Assembly (NCBI GenBank): GCA_037176705.1
Contig: CM073886.1
Coordinates: 18,895,501-18,959,500 of the forward strand
Length of the DNA stretch: 64,000 bases
Direction of reading: 5' to 3'
DNA from: Molossus alvarezi
Lineage: Eukaryota > Chordata > Mammalia > Chiroptera > Molossidae
Positions 33,151-44,300 of the stretch are shown piece after piece. Within the stretch, counting starts at the first letter, position 1, and each line of letters opens with the position of its first letter. A model generated the notes under the pieces. The model was not told the DNA's origin. It saw nothing but the letters and a program-made list of their open reading frames with translations, and did no database searches. Both the position numbers and the translations under genes were made by a program.

Positions 33151-35455
33151 AAAGTTTTCATTTTTTGGAAACAAATAATAACATACAGAAATGTGTTCTG
33201 TCCCAAGTGAAGGTACATTCTTTGCAACTGACTAGCAACCTTTTTGGTACCTGGTGGTGGGTCTCACCTAGACCCTGGTGTTTCTGACTGCCCTTTAGGT
33301 CTTAGCTTTATGGACCTGCTGTCCTGCACTAGGTTCTCACCTTTGTTACTAAGCTGCACTTCCTGGCTGGGCAGGGAACACTCACCCGGTCATAATCCAA
33401 GGAAAACTGGGAAACTAGAGAGGTCCCACAGTGGCCCTTGGCTAAATGCATGTGAGATGCCCACTTAGCAATTTGGGAGAAGTAGGTATTTACCTGGAAG
33501 TCAACATTAAAGACAGCTTAGTCGTCAGTTCTAAAACTCCCCACCTGGGTGTATTTCTCTCTCTTTCTTATGCAAACGAGTCACACAGGTTGCAAATTCT
33601 ATGGGTTTAAGCTATTTTATGGGGCGGTGTATTCTCTTCTAGCATCCGGTAGTACACACAGCTCGCCCTTCTCCGGTGGTGTTCTCTTCATTTGATTTAT
33701 CATAGATGATACTTGGTAATTCAGTTTGATATTGTTCCCTGTCTCCAATGATAAACACTTGAGAGAAACCAAGAAATCTATTTTTGATATTAAATAATAA
33801 CACTGGCCCTTGTGTTATCATTTCAGAATTGCAAATCAACCTGGTCCTCTCAGCTGAGAGAGAGGAGCTAAGCCTGTTCAGGGTTGACTCCTACATAATT
33901 ACGTTATTCAGCGTTAAATATAATAGAACTTGGTTTTACAGAACCAGGAGGGGGCAGTAAATTTCCTTTTTTACTGTTATTAAAAATGAATCCTGCATTT
34001 CATACATAGCAAGATCTTACCCGTTTTCTCTAGAATTTGACCACTTCCCCCAGCCCAGGGGAAAATATTGGGCTTCCTTGTGATTCTGGTGGCGCGTAAT
34101 ACTCCCATTAGGTTTTAATTAGTGTCCTTTCAAATCACTTCCTATAAACAGACAAAAATACATTTCGCACTCGCAAAAAAAAAAAAGTCTTTTTGCTTGC
34201 ACTTTGTAAATGAGGTGAAATGATGACTTTTTTTGAGGCCTGCCTCACTCTTCTGGCTCATGCATAGGTGAAGGTGGACTTGTCACCAGATAACCTGATG
34301 TCCAAGTGCAGTGCGTTGGTGTGTTCCGGGCCCTGTGAAGGGTGAGAGAGGAAATGGTGCCTTTATCAGGGTTGGCCACTCTGCTTGTAATATTCCACTG
34401 CTTCTGCAAACGCTCTCTTTTCAAGCACGCGTGCACGCCCGAGCACAGTCTTGGTGATGACTCTCCGGATTGGCACCGTTGGCACGAAAACACACTTGCC
34501 TTTTCTTTCTCTGGGGCTGCTGTCTCCTTAAACTTATACATTTGAATACCATTAACTTATGTAATTGTTATGTTCCCTACCCAGGCACCTAATATATCTG
34601 GCTAGTTTTAAGGAACAGCAAGTTTTCTCTGTGGGATGACTTGGGGGTGGTTTAGGAATTATTATTGGCTGTGCTATAAATATCTGGGAAGGGAAATAAA
34701 GGACACTCCCAGGACACAGTTAACACCTCGGAATGTCGCAGCCTGTGTGCTACCCAGAGACAGAGACCGGGAGGCAGTGCAGTCAGAGAAATGACCGCAT
34801 ACAGTGAAAACTCACCATGACTTTTAAGTATTTGGCTACATATTTATATTTATATATATTGGAGATATGCCTATATATAAAATTTGCCATCACAGGTCAC
34901 AATTCCACAGAAGGAAGAAGTCAGGGTCAGGCTAATTTTTTTTTTTCCTGCAATACTGACAACCCACACTGTGGACTGGACATTTCTGGGCATTTCTAAA
35001 GGCTATTTTCTTCAGGATCTGGGTTCTCATTAGTCTTCATTTTATAGGTGTTGCTTTTTTTTTTTTTTTTTTTCATTTTCCCCTGCTTCCACCTACACCA
35101 GATGAAGCACAAGGCAAAAATTAGATTATATGCAATTTGTACACTGATTTATTAGCTCAAGCCAGGACTCTAATGAAGGGAGAGGAAACAGTATAAAGAA
35201 CTCTTGGGGGATCTGTTTGAGCAGAGTTCTGCAGTTCTGCTGAGTTTCAGCATGAACTTGGGTTGGGGCTCTTCTCCCTTGCAGAGGGAGGGATGAATGT
35301 GTCCTCATATAGGTGCCCCTGCTCCACGTATCCAATCGGTGGACACGTGTGAGCACCCCCTTGAAGCGCCTGGTTGGCTTCAGCAGAACCTACCTAATTA
35401 CTGCTTTGAAGGGTTTCCCTTGTGCTACTTTGTTTCTCTCCTCCACCTCCTAGAG
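33151..35455. other. No gene or recognised repeat, about 2.3 kb
   Basis: Mostly single-copy-looking sequence. It includes A or T runs (34176-34187, 34938-34948, 35048-35073). Short frames below 100 codons only. A CTCF-like motif is listed separately. Confidence 0.5.
33944..33958 (+). promoter_or_regulatory. Candidate CTCF-binding motif
   Basis: ccaggagggggcagt matches the CTCF core, with the strong AGGGGGC centre. It is the best match I noticed in single-copy DNA in this window. Occupancy cannot be told from sequence. Confidence 0.35.
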
Positions 35456-35647
35456 CAGTGGTTCTCAACCTTCCTTAGGACGTGACCCTTTAACACAGTT
35501 TCTCATGTAGTGGTGATCCCCAACCATAAAATTATTTTTGTTGCTACTTCATAACTGTAATTTTGCTACTGTTATGTCTTAGGCGACCCCTGTGAAAGGG
35601 TCATTTGACCCCCAAAGGGGTCGCGACCCACAGGTTGAGAACCACTG
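35456..35647. mobile_element. Short non-autonomous hAT element (nhAT-type MITE)
   Basis: A 192-bp unit with terminal inverted repeats (cagtggttctcaacct / aggttgagaaccactg, one internal difference at most) and an exact 8-bp target duplication tcctagag at 35448-35455 and 35648-35655, both diagnostic of hAT transposition. The interior reads 'ccataaaattatttttgttgctacttcataactgtaattttgctactgttatg', then 'cttaggcgacccctgtgaaagggtc' and 'cccccaaaggggtcgcgaccc'. It codes for nothing. Related non-autonomous hAT families are described in vespertilionid bats (and a similar one in rodents). This copy looks internally deleted compared with the longer form I know. Intact TSD and TIRs plus several surviving CpGs point to a relatively young insertion. 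Confidence 0.93.
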
Positions 35648-35714
35648 TCCTAGAGCATATCAGTGAGATGATTCTTAGAGTATTTAGGGAATCTCATTTT
35701 GAAATCACTCCGCC

Positions 35715-35895
35715 TGCTTTGGAAACCCAGCTGAACCACTGATGCACTGGGGGATGGTGGGAAGAAAGTTCTTTGGGGTCTCAGTAACTTCCTCATTTGT
35801 CAAACAGGGAGCACATCCTAGTACTGCCTCCACAGGCTTGGTTTGAGATGCAGTCAGTTCTTAGCGTAGGGCCAGTGAAATAATAAACACGTGAC
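35715..35895 (+). mobile_element. MIR SINE fragment
   Basis: 'ggtctcagtaacttcctcatttgtcaaacaggg', 'ctgcctccacaggcttggtttgagatgcag', and 'cttagcgtagggccagtgaaataataaa' are sense MIR landmarks in order. Confidence 0.65.
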
Positions 35896-36016
35896 AAATG
35901 TTTAATATTTTTTTGTTCACTAATTTTTTCACTGGAGTGCTCATACCTTTTCATCATGCTTTTTGGAAAATTTCTTCAAGCTGTGCCACTTCTTATAGTC
36001 ATTTTATCATCTTAAA

Positions 36017-36226
36017 AAATTTTTTTTTTATTGATTTTGAGAGCAAGAGGAAGGGAGAGGGAGAGAGAGATAGAAACATTGATGAGAGAGAACATCAATT
36101 GGCCACCTCCAGCATGCCCTCCACTGGGGATGGGGCCCACAACCTGGGCATGTACCCTAAATGGGAATTAAACCGGCGACCTCTTAGTGCATGGATCCAC
36201 GCTCAACCAGTGAGCCATACACTGTG
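36017..36226 (-). mobile_element. VES SINE with target-site duplication
   Basis: Reverse VES with near-identical flanks tcatcttaaa (36007-36016) and tcgtcttaaa (36227-36236). The body has 'gatgagagagaacatcaattggccacctcc' and an 'attgattttgagag' end on the plus strand. A promoter change ('tagtgcatggatccacgctcaaccag') weakens the usual box A context. Confidence 0.93.
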
Positions 36227-36529
36227 TCGTCTTAAACGCAGCTTCTGCGAGACTGCTATGGTTTAGTCTTTACGCCTTGAAGCAACTTTTGGCTTGGAGA
36301 AATCCATGGTTGCAGTTTACTCATCAGATATCTACCAACATAACTTGAGCAAATATCTCTCTTGTGCAAACAGTTAAAATCCACCGCCTTGTTCTCTGTC
36401 TCTTCTTATAGAGGAAGCACCATTATTTGATTGTGAATATTTCGTAACCTAGAAAACTGTTCGTCTCTATGAAGTAGTCCCTTTTATTACATAAGATGAA
36501 GGGAAGATGAAGCTGTTAATTCCTGATGC

Positions 36530-36870
36530 ATCTGAAATGGTGTCATGCCGCAAACAGCTCATTATCCCCACACAAAGCACGATTCCTCCACGTGGGGGGA
36601 CGCAGCCTTCAGCCGCCGCCTCCCGTCGGAGCTTCCCCGAGCTGGCTCATGTCGGATATTGATTCTGAATAATTCAAATAGCAATAAAATTGGGTTTTCA
36701 TGACAGTCAATCAGAGGCATTTTATGCTTAATGCTCAATGAAAGAGGCACGTTTTCTTCTCACCTTCCGAATTTCAAAGTCATTAAAGTAATTGGAGGTC
36801 ATTAAGCTAAGTTTCTGTGCATAATCGGGAGAGTGAATCTAATGCATGTACCGTTCAAAACACAGGAGAA
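36530..36870. promoter_or_regulatory. Possible conserved noncoding element
   Basis: Repeat-free. A CpG-retaining half ('gccgccgcctcccgtcggagcttccccgag') runs straight into an AT-rich half with many TAAT/ATTA and CATTA sites ('gaataattcaaatagc', 'cattaaagtaattggaggtcattaagc'). That mixture is common in deeply conserved enhancers. It is a judgement by eye only. Confidence 0.35.
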
Positions 36871-37205
36871 GAGAACTGATGAAATTTTAGTGAGTGCTAT
36901 ACACATGTCTGTATATGAGTGCACATGCACACACACACATATGTATGTTGTACGCACACACTTAGTCAACACAGTGTGGCTTTATTCACTTCATTGAACA
37001 CAATCAACAGAGCCTATGGGAATAACTTTAATTTACTTGATCATGATTTTCACATATTCCCAGTGGCCTCCGCTATGAACAGCTTTTGTGGAAATGGAAA
37101 TACTACATTCAAAAGCTTAGTTTTTTAAAAAAAATATAATTTTTCTGATATCTTCTTTCTGACTCTCAGCCAAACTTGCACGGCAGAATTGATTGCCTGG
37201 GATAT
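36871..37205. other. No gene; short CA run
   Basis: A CA-rich stretch near 36925-36940 and AT-rich single-copy sequence. Confidence 0.5.
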
Positions 37206-37275
37206 ATTATATCTATCTATCTATCTATCTATCTATCTACCTACCTACATCTATCTATCTATCTATCTATCTAGT
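37206..37275 (+). repeat. (TATC)n tetranucleotide microsatellite
   Basis: About 16 TATC units, interrupted in the middle by three TACC units (ctacctacctacatc). The long pure flanking runs are expected to be unstable in length. Confidence 0.97.
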
Positions 37276-37289
37276 GACCAAACTAGTGA

Positions 37290-37380
37290 TTTACTTGCTC
37301 TGAGAGTGGGGCCTGAGAATCAGGGTTTTGAAAAGCTTTGTAATTGATTCTGATGTACAGTCGGGAGTGACACCATGGTG
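37290..37380 (+). mobile_element. hAT-Charlie MITE fragment
   Basis: 'gagagtggggcctgagaatcagggttttgaaaagc' followed by 'tgattctgatgtacagtcgggagtga' matches the 3' half of MER5/MER20-type elements. Short, and no terminus is intact. Confidence 0.6.
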
Positions 37381-38589
37381 AACCCACTTCACACAACTCA
37401 TTGACTCTTTTATTCAAAAATCGCTCATCAAATTCCCACCCTGTTCGGCAGTCATACAGGTATTCTGCTGGCTACCTCACTGAGCAAGGTGGTCTCCAGG
37501 AACATTCAAACAAAACCAACAGAATGTCTGAAAATGTGATTTAGAGCACAGAACCAAAGGCCATGTCTATATACACCCTCCTGGAAAGCCCAATGCCTTG
37601 ACTCTACAGGAGAATGGGGTTCTCCAGGGTTCCTGGCTGTCTGTAGAGCTACTTCCTTCTGTTCCAAGTGAAGACCTGTGCACCTTAATATATGATCACA
37701 GATGTGTGTGTTGGAAGGGTGGATTACCTGTGAAAGCTGAATCCTACCTTACCTGCAAGTTGGATTTTGAAGTCATCTTCTAGGATAACTTAGGGAGAGT
37801 TTGTTTCTGGCTCTGGGAAGGAGTGGACCTTCTCATGGTATGTGCTAAAATTCTTGTAGGATGATGAGGTTGGGGAGAAAGCTGTTTAGAGGAGAGTGTG
37901 GGACGTGGTGCGTCTTCCTAAAATGTACACAGGTTGCCTTGCTTTAAGAAGAGAGAAGGGCTCAGCAAACCTTCAGGTCCTAGTGAGTTGGCAGGTGCAT
38001 TGCCTTCCTGGCGTTTTCCTCTGGGAAATAATTGGAGGGCTTTGAAATAACGGTGGAGATCATCTTGCTCTTTAGAAATGCTTGGGCTGTATGTTAAAAA
38101 TACATCTCTCCACCTCTGCAATCCTGCTTGCCTTCAGGATTTGCTTTGCTAAAAGAAGCCCAAAATAATTATAACTCTTCATTTATCTGGAGAGGAGGAA
38201 GGGGTATGGGAACAAAACCTGAAAAAATATTAAGTGCTTGTTTGGGGAGGTGGCAGGATTGCTCATGAGGAGAGGGGGTAGCGACGGAGGCTGAGAACCC
38301 ATGCATCTCACTTGTGTTCATTCTCAATCATGAAACATCTCATGTACTAAACAGGAAGTAGGTGGGATTCAGATATTCAACCCTGAAAGTGTGGTTGGGT
38401 GAGGGATGAAAGGGATGTCATTGGTAAACAAAGAGACAGGTCATTTTGAGGCAAATCTCTCCTCGTGATTGAGTGTGAAGACTGTCCTGGAGCCCCAAAC
38501 CATTTTCAGGGTCCTCATGAGAGACAACAAGATCCAAGTAAGTTACAGAACTCTAGAGGTGAAAGGTCCCTTAGATGTTATCTCTTAGG
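37381..38589. other. No gene or recognised repeat, about 1.2 kb
   Basis: Single-copy-looking, with frames under 70 codons only. Confidence 0.5.
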
Positions 38590-38768
38590 AGTGTCTCACA
38601 CTCAGCTGAGGAGTAGAACCACAATAAACTGTACTCAAGATGCCCAGATTCCCAAATACTTGTCTCTCTGAATCGGGATCCCCCAAGAATGGGGTTTGGA
38701 GGTTCCTACTTTTGACAGGCTTTCCAGCTAGCCCTATAGTGATCCATGAACCAGTATTTAAAAACTGT
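38590..38768 (+). mobile_element. MER20-like hAT MITE remnant
   Basis: The order gaatcgggatcccccaag, ggtttggaggttcct, 'gtgatccatgaaccagtatttaaaaactg' resembles the MER20 layout (gattcagtaggtc..., tgctggtcc...). Strongly decayed. Confidence 0.4.
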
Positions 38769-38862
38769 TGGCCTAGTTCGAACCTCTTAATTTACGTGTC
38801 AGGAAAGAGAGGTTAGATCTTGCAACCCAGAACAAAACCCAGACTCTTAATTCCTATTCCAG
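38769..38862 (-). mobile_element. MIR SINE fragment
   Basis: 'aatttacgtgtcaggaaagagaggttagatcttgcaacccag...ccagactcttaattcctattcc' follows the antisense MIR arm from 'gatgaggaaactgagg' to the head. Confidence 0.55.
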
Positions 38863-39800
38863 GAAGATCCTCTGTCTTTCACAGTCTGGCTGTGTGCCTT
38901 TCTTGGCCAACCTGAATTCGAGAGTGATGCTGGAGGGCTGCTGAGGACAGTTAGAGTTGCTGAAGGGGACAAGTCTTCAGGGAGGAGACAGTAGCCAGAT
39001 CCTAGAGGGTCTAGATTCAAATGCTCAAGTCTAATGTGCAGTGGTAAGAGAGATCAGGAACTAGAGTCCAGTATAACTGAGAAGGGTCTGGAAATATTGC
39101 CCAAAGTGTGGCAGATACTGGTCAGTCACCGTTGTGGACTGCTGATGACCAGTGCATGGCTATCCTTTAGAGACAGGGTATCAGTGCCCCCGGCTCCCCC
39201 GTCGCAGGCTGCTGGCCTCCTACCCTACCCTCTGTGTCCCGTGGATATGCAGCTGCCCTGTCCATGTCTCTCTGTCTGAGGACATTTCCCAGGATTACAG
39301 GAATGTGCTTTCTTAGGCACACAGGAGACCAGGTGGTGGGGTAGGAACAGCCCTCAACCCATGACTTCCGGGAGCTGGTGTACAAATAGCCCCGGATGGG
39401 CCTCTCCTGAGTATTTCACAGGTTTCCCCACATGATGGGCCCATGGTGTGCCTGGCTTCTTGGTGAGCCCCTGACTAAAGGATGCCTTCTCTTCTCAGTG
39501 CGCCTTTCTTCCTCCCCGAGTGAGTTCCCTATGCCCCCCAAAAAACAACCTACTCTCAGATCCTTGTCTCATCATCAGCTTCTGGGGTATCCAAATGAAC
39601 AGAGTAGCTGGTGTGTTCCTGTATTTTGTCTACTCAGTAGAAACTCTGACAAATGAGAGTAAGGCATGAGGTCTAATTTGAATCAAAAGGGCAATTTTAT
39701 TTTTTTAAGAATCCAGAGAATCTCAGGAACCCCAACTGTGAGAAGTCAAGCTAGGAACCTAGAGGCCACCCCTCTACTTTTCTCTCCTCCCTTTCTCCTT
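38863..39800. other. No gene or recognised repeat
   Basis: Moderately GC-rich single-copy-looking DNA, with open frames below 82 codons and no recognisable content. Confidence 0.5.
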
Positions 39801-39863
39801 CATTTAATTAAATTAATTAATTAATTAATTTATTTGGCTTCTGCTGCTTCTGGGTAACCTCTG

Positions 39864-39910
<47 letters not shown>
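39801..39910 (+). repeat. (TTAA)n and (TC)n simple repeats
   Basis: A run of TTAA/AATT units at about 39803-39832 is followed 40 bp later by about 21 TC units (39869-39910). Two unrelated microsatellites lie close together. Confidence 0.95.
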
Positions 39911-39912
<2 letters not shown>

Positions 39913-40727
39913 GACTGGCTTCCCCTGCTTACTCATAGTTCCTGCTTCTCTACAAGGTCAGCAGGCACACATCTGGGCTACCATTGTGCCACATCTGGTC
40001 AGGAACCCACAAAGCAATGCCCACTCCATCATTCCCCGTCTCTGGGGTCCGGGCCCCAGTGCCCATTCTCAGTAGGGCGTGTGCCTCTGACTGACTGAGC
40101 ATGCCTGCCCCCTGGGCCGTCACCTGCCCTGCACCTGCCCTGGGGAGGTGATTGAGGAGAGTGAGATCACCCACTGAGGACCACCTCCAGGGGAAATAGG
40201 CACAGGATGTGAGCTGCAAGAGACGCGGTGTGACCGGCGACACTTTTCATCCTGAGTAGACACATTTCCCCCCGTCCTCTGCCAGTCAGCCTCAGTGATG
40301 AGCGCACAGTAGGTCTGCCAGGCCTGCGCTCACAGATGGCAGTGACATTGCAGGGAAGGGGAAGGGGAATGCTTGGCATTTCTAGAGAAGGTTGACATCC
40401 CCTGTTTCCTGAAGCCCAGAACCTGATGGATGCACACTCTGCCCTTAGACATCCATGCTGTATGCCTACATTTTTAAAGAGTAGATAATGTTGTTTTGTT
40501 TGTTCCTTACCTTGGGAATTTTTTAATTAAAAATTAAAATTTCCAAAATGAATTTATATCTAAAAGTCTGTTGACCTATATGTCACAAGGCATGACACAT
40601 GATGAAGTACCAATTTCTGTATAAAGTAAAAGCTAATTTTACGCTTTTAAAAGAGATCACAAATTGTTTAATGGCATTTTTTAAACATACACAAAAAGGG
40701 TACATAATCTTTTAAAAAATAACTTAA
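39911..40727. other. No gene or recognised repeat
   Basis: A 97-codon minus-strand frame at 39950-40243 is unrecognised. The stretch is GC-rich to 40330, then AT-rich. Confidence 0.5.
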
Positions 40728-40940
40728 GCCCAGCCGGTGTGGCTCAGTGATTGAGCGTCAACCCATGCACCAAGAGGTCACCTGTTCAATTCCCAGTCAG
40801 GGCATATGCCCAGGTTGTGGGCCAAATCCCCAGTGGGGGACATGCAGGAGGCGGCCAGTTGATGTTCTCCCTCATCGATGTTTCTATCTCTCTCTCCCTC
40901 TCCTTTCTTCTCTCTCTAAAACCAATAAAGAGAAAAAAAA
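40728..40940 (+). mobile_element. VES SINE
   Basis: Complete sense VES: 'gcccagccggtgtggctcagtg', 'caccaagaggtcacctgttcaattccc', 'cagtgggggacatgcagg', pyrimidine tract, and aaccaataaagag tail. Flanks ataactta (left) and ataacttg (right) form a probable target duplication. Overlapping frames on both strands are SINE artefacts. Confidence 0.92.
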
Positions 40941-41335
40941 TAATAACTTGAGACGTCAACATCAAGGTCTGCATCTGATGTAAAAAGATGTCAAAAAGGA
41001 AATACAGTACATAAATATAAGCAACATTGAATTACATGCAAATGTCAAAATATGAATAATGAGCCAAACCCATCCCTTACCTCCTATACTTTATTATGCT
41101 TTTTTAAAATTATGTGCTTATTAGCAGATGTCAGAGCCCAGGCATTTTGAAATGTGGCCTTCAAAGGAATGGAATGGAACTGTGACCTAAGTGTGTACGT
41201 ACACATAACTCTTCCACAGGGCGGAGGCGCTTACCTGGTGCACACAGCCCAGGCACCAGAGCAGGGACTGTGCCTGTCAGCAGAATCTACTCAGTGCTAC
41301 AGCCTCTTAAAATTTAAATAAAAAAAGTTTCTTTA
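40941..41335. other. No gene; possible L2/MIR trace near 41215-41300
   Basis: 'cagagcagggactgtgcctgtc' is faintly reminiscent of the L2 3' phrase 'gggcagggactttgtctgtc'. Otherwise nothing. Confidence 0.35.
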
Positions 41336-41515
41336 AAAAAATTATTGACTATATTGTGATAACATTGGTTAATAAAATTATATAGGTTTGAAGTGTGCAA
41401 TTCTATAATAGGTCATCTGTATATTGTATTGTGTGTTCACCATCCAAAGTCAGGTCTCCTTCCTTCACCCTTTATTCCTCTCCCCTCTCCCCTCTTCCAC
41501 ACTTTGGCTTTTCTA
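41336..41515 (+). mobile_element. L1-linked 3' segment (copy 1 of a dispersed pair)
   Basis: 'ggtttgaagtgtgcaattctataataggtcatctgtatattgtattgtgtgttcaccatcc' is closely similar to 56175-56230. The family occurs near L1 3' ends in bats, and the second copy here runs into clear L1 3' sequence. Confidence 0.6.
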
Positions 41516-42584
41516 AGGGTAGTGGAAGCATTTGCTAAGTCAAGCTCTCTAATAATTTTGGAACACACCATATAATGAATATGTAACACATATAAATGAT
41601 GCCTAGAGCCTGCAGTGATTAAAAACCTGAGCTCTTTACGGCAGTGAAAATACTCTGTGTGATATTCTAATGATGAATCCAGGTAGTTTATACATTTGTA
41701 CAATCCCTTGGAATGTGCAATACCAAGAGTCAGCCCCTAATGCAAATTATGGGCTTTGGTGGGTGACAAGGTATCAATGCAGGGTCATCAGTTGTAGCAA
41801 ATGCATCATGTTGGTGGTGATGTCCATGGGGGTGTGTGTGTAGGGGGCATGAGGTATGCGGGAAATTTGTCCATTTCTCTTAATTTTGTTATGAACCTAT
41901 AACTGCTCTCTGCAAAAATAGTCTTAGAAAAACAACTCATCCCCAAACAACCAAACAAACAAACCCAAACTGAGCCCTGGAATCTGACAAAGCTGGGTTC
42001 TAATTTCATCTCTGCAACCTTGTGGGGGACAGAAGAGTAGGACCTCACTCCAGAGCTGGTGTTTGGCCAGGGTGCATGGCCAGTGTCTGTTCTGATTGCA
42101 GGGCCAACCGAGGACTGGTTGTTAAATAGTCTGAACAGCATCTTTGTCTGCCCAGGGGCTTGCAGTGAAGCCAAGTCTACCCAAGAGTTTGTGGGGCCTG
42201 GGGCTTAGTCCTAGCATCCTTAGGGTGCAGTTCATATTTATGTTTCTTCTTGCTGTGGTTGTTTTAGAGAACTTCCACACAGTCCACCTGAATGTGTGTT
42301 CCAATCTCATTACCGGATTGCACAGGCTTCTGCCAGCATTGCACAGAGTCCAAACGCTTTATTTCAATGTTCTTGTGTTTTGGATCCCAGCCCACATCCA
42401 CGCAGCTTGGCAGTTGTGTGAAGTCTGACCCCTCCGTTCAACCCTCATTGAATGTCTATAAGTGCCCTTTGTTGAGCACTGAGCCGGGAAAGGTTTGTAT
42501 AGATGTATTTGCTTTGTTCAGGAGGAAGAAAAGAATATCCTCTGGGCTGAGTTTTGAATTCAAAAGATTGCTAATCATTGATTA
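41516..42584. other. No gene or recognised repeat, about 1.1 kb
   Basis: A 122-codon minus-strand frame (41806-42174) and plus-strand frames of 94 and 106 codons (42144-42612) overlap. None has a recognisable domain. A weak MIR-like phrase lies near 41970-42020. Confidence 0.45.
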
Positions 42585-42800
42585 TAACAGCTCAAATTTA
42601 CTGAACACTTGAGATCATGTAGCCATTTTCTTTACATGGATTATCTCATTTAATCCTCACGATAAACCTGGAGGTGAAGGTATTAATACACCCCCATTAC
42701 AAAGGAGGACCTGGATGTAGGAAGTTAAGTAACTTATTCAAATTGCCCCACAGAGCAAGTGCCCCAGCTGGAATTCAGTCCAAGTCAATCAGAAGGTGGT
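42585..42800 (-). mobile_element. MIR SINE
   Basis: Well-preserved antisense MIR: 'ttacatggattatctcatttaatcctcacgataaacctggaggtgaaggtatt', ccccattacaaaggagg, 'gaagttaagtaacttattcaaattgccc', 'gaattcagtccaagtc'. Confidence 0.88.
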
Positions 42801-43144
42801 ATTCTTAGCTGCCCTGCCCTCCGTCAACTCCTGGGATGATGTCTGTATCATTCAGATGTTCTTTTCTCTCTGATGGTTCCTCTTCTCACTATATAAATAC
42901 CTTCTTTGCAAGAGAGGGGTCTGCAGGAAGCACTAGACCTCAGTTTCTTTCTCTCTTTCTTGTTCACTTAAAATACGTGTAAAACATTTCTTACAAAATC
43001 TAGATACATAAAACCAAGCAGGTGCAACAGTGAAAAAGAGAAGGCTTTTTCACTAGTTTTTCATGCTATGCGAACGTTACTAGGTGTTTTAAAAATAAAA
43101 TCGGTAGTGTTACTGGGTGAAATTATGAACACGATCTCTACTTT
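42801..43144. other. No gene or recognised repeat
   Basis: Single-copy-looking sequence. Confidence 0.5.
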
Positions 43145-43320
43145 TCCAGAGCAAGAGAATGTGGACTGGGGAGTTAAATAAACCTGAGCTCCCATCTCAA
43201 CCCAGCCACCGACCAATAGGGTGGGCTCGGGGAGTTACCTAAACTCTGAACTTGGTTCGCCAATCCTGTCCATCAGGGCAATTGCACCTATCGTGCAAGG
43301 CTTTTTTAAGGAATAGAAAG
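43145..43320 (+). mobile_element. MIR SINE
   Basis: Sense MIR: 'gagaatgtggactggggagt', 'acctgagctcccatctcaacccagcc', 'gggctcggggagttacctaaactctg', 'caatcctgtccatcagggcaa', 'tcgtgcaaggcttttttaag'. Confidence 0.7.
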
Positions 43321-44184
43321 TTATAGATTACCCTTAATGTCAGGAATTAGATATTATCCAACACTCACTTATTTGGGGCCTTCTGCTTGGCAGGAGCTGT
43401 TTGCCGTTAAACTATTTCTTGCCCCTCTGGGGTTGCCTTTGCCCCGGACGCTGGAGCCCGGTGATGAGGAGCCCCAGGGAAGGAGTGTGCCATATGGCCC
43501 TGGTGCCACACGGGGCAGGGCTGAGCCAGGGTGGTGCCCTCTCCCACTGTGCAGAGCAGACATCGGAGGAAATGAATTCTGGAACTGGATCATTAGTTAC
43601 ATAATTCAGAGGCCCTCCTCCTGTGACCACTTGGAATAAGCAGATGGTTGAAAAATAGGAGTTCTTTTTTTCTGGCTTTGATTTTTGGAATAATTATGTT
43701 TCCTTTTTCTAGTTGGGCTGCTCAGGTGGATTAAGTTGTTCGTCGAAAGAGAGAAGGGAAAACGCCGGCGCCGTGGTCCACGTATTTCCCAACCTGTATA
43801 CGTTGCCCGTGTCTGCTTCAGAGTATTTTAGCCAGGAAATGGGAGCACAGCACATAGACTTCACCCCCACATTGTTATCATAGAAGATCAGTTGAGAAGG
43901 AGAGGTTGTTATTTATATCATGTCTCCGTTGTAGTCTACCCCCTTTAGACCATGTGTGAAATGATTTATTCCTATGCTATACCTTTCATTGGGAAGATAA
44001 ACGGATGGCAGGTGGGCTACTTGAAGTCTGAAGCAATGGATTCTGAGCCTGGGTATAGATCCGGCAGGAAGGGTGCTGTGATCCATTAGTGATGTCGGCC
44101 GTGGGGGAAGCACTGGGGAGTAGCAGCCTGCACACCCTATACTTACCACATATCCCTGGCCTGCAGACTGTTTGAAAAAGAATT
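43321..44184. other. No gene or recognised repeat; GC-rich patch
   Basis: 43430-43570 is GC-rich with some CpGs, which keeps frames open on both strands (100 codons plus, 72-74 codons minus). Multiple antisense open frames in one GC-rich patch argue for composition rather than coding. Confidence 0.5.
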
Positions 44185-44300
44185 TCACTTAACGAGTCAT
44201 CAGGTGTCAGACACTGTGGTCAGTGCTGAAGAATAGGAGCAATAAGACAGACATGGTCTTCCCTTAATGGGGCTTGTGATAGAGAAAGCGCGAGGCAAAT
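44185..44300 (-). mobile_element. L2/MIR fragment
   Basis: 'caggtgtcagacactgtggtcagtgctgaagaataggagcaataagacagacatggtcttcccttaatggggcttgtgatag' follows the antisense L2 phrase from 'gtgccaggcactgt' to 'catggagcttacattctag'. Confidence 0.7.

Noticed and set aside
37206..37275. Regular spaced repeat as a CRISPR-like array
   Set aside because: It is a tetranucleotide microsatellite, and CRISPR arrays are not expected in a mammalian genome.
43337..43639. Overlapping frames in a GC-rich patch as a coding exon
   Set aside because: Open on both strands in several phases, with no conserved-looking motif and no clear splice sites framing one phase.
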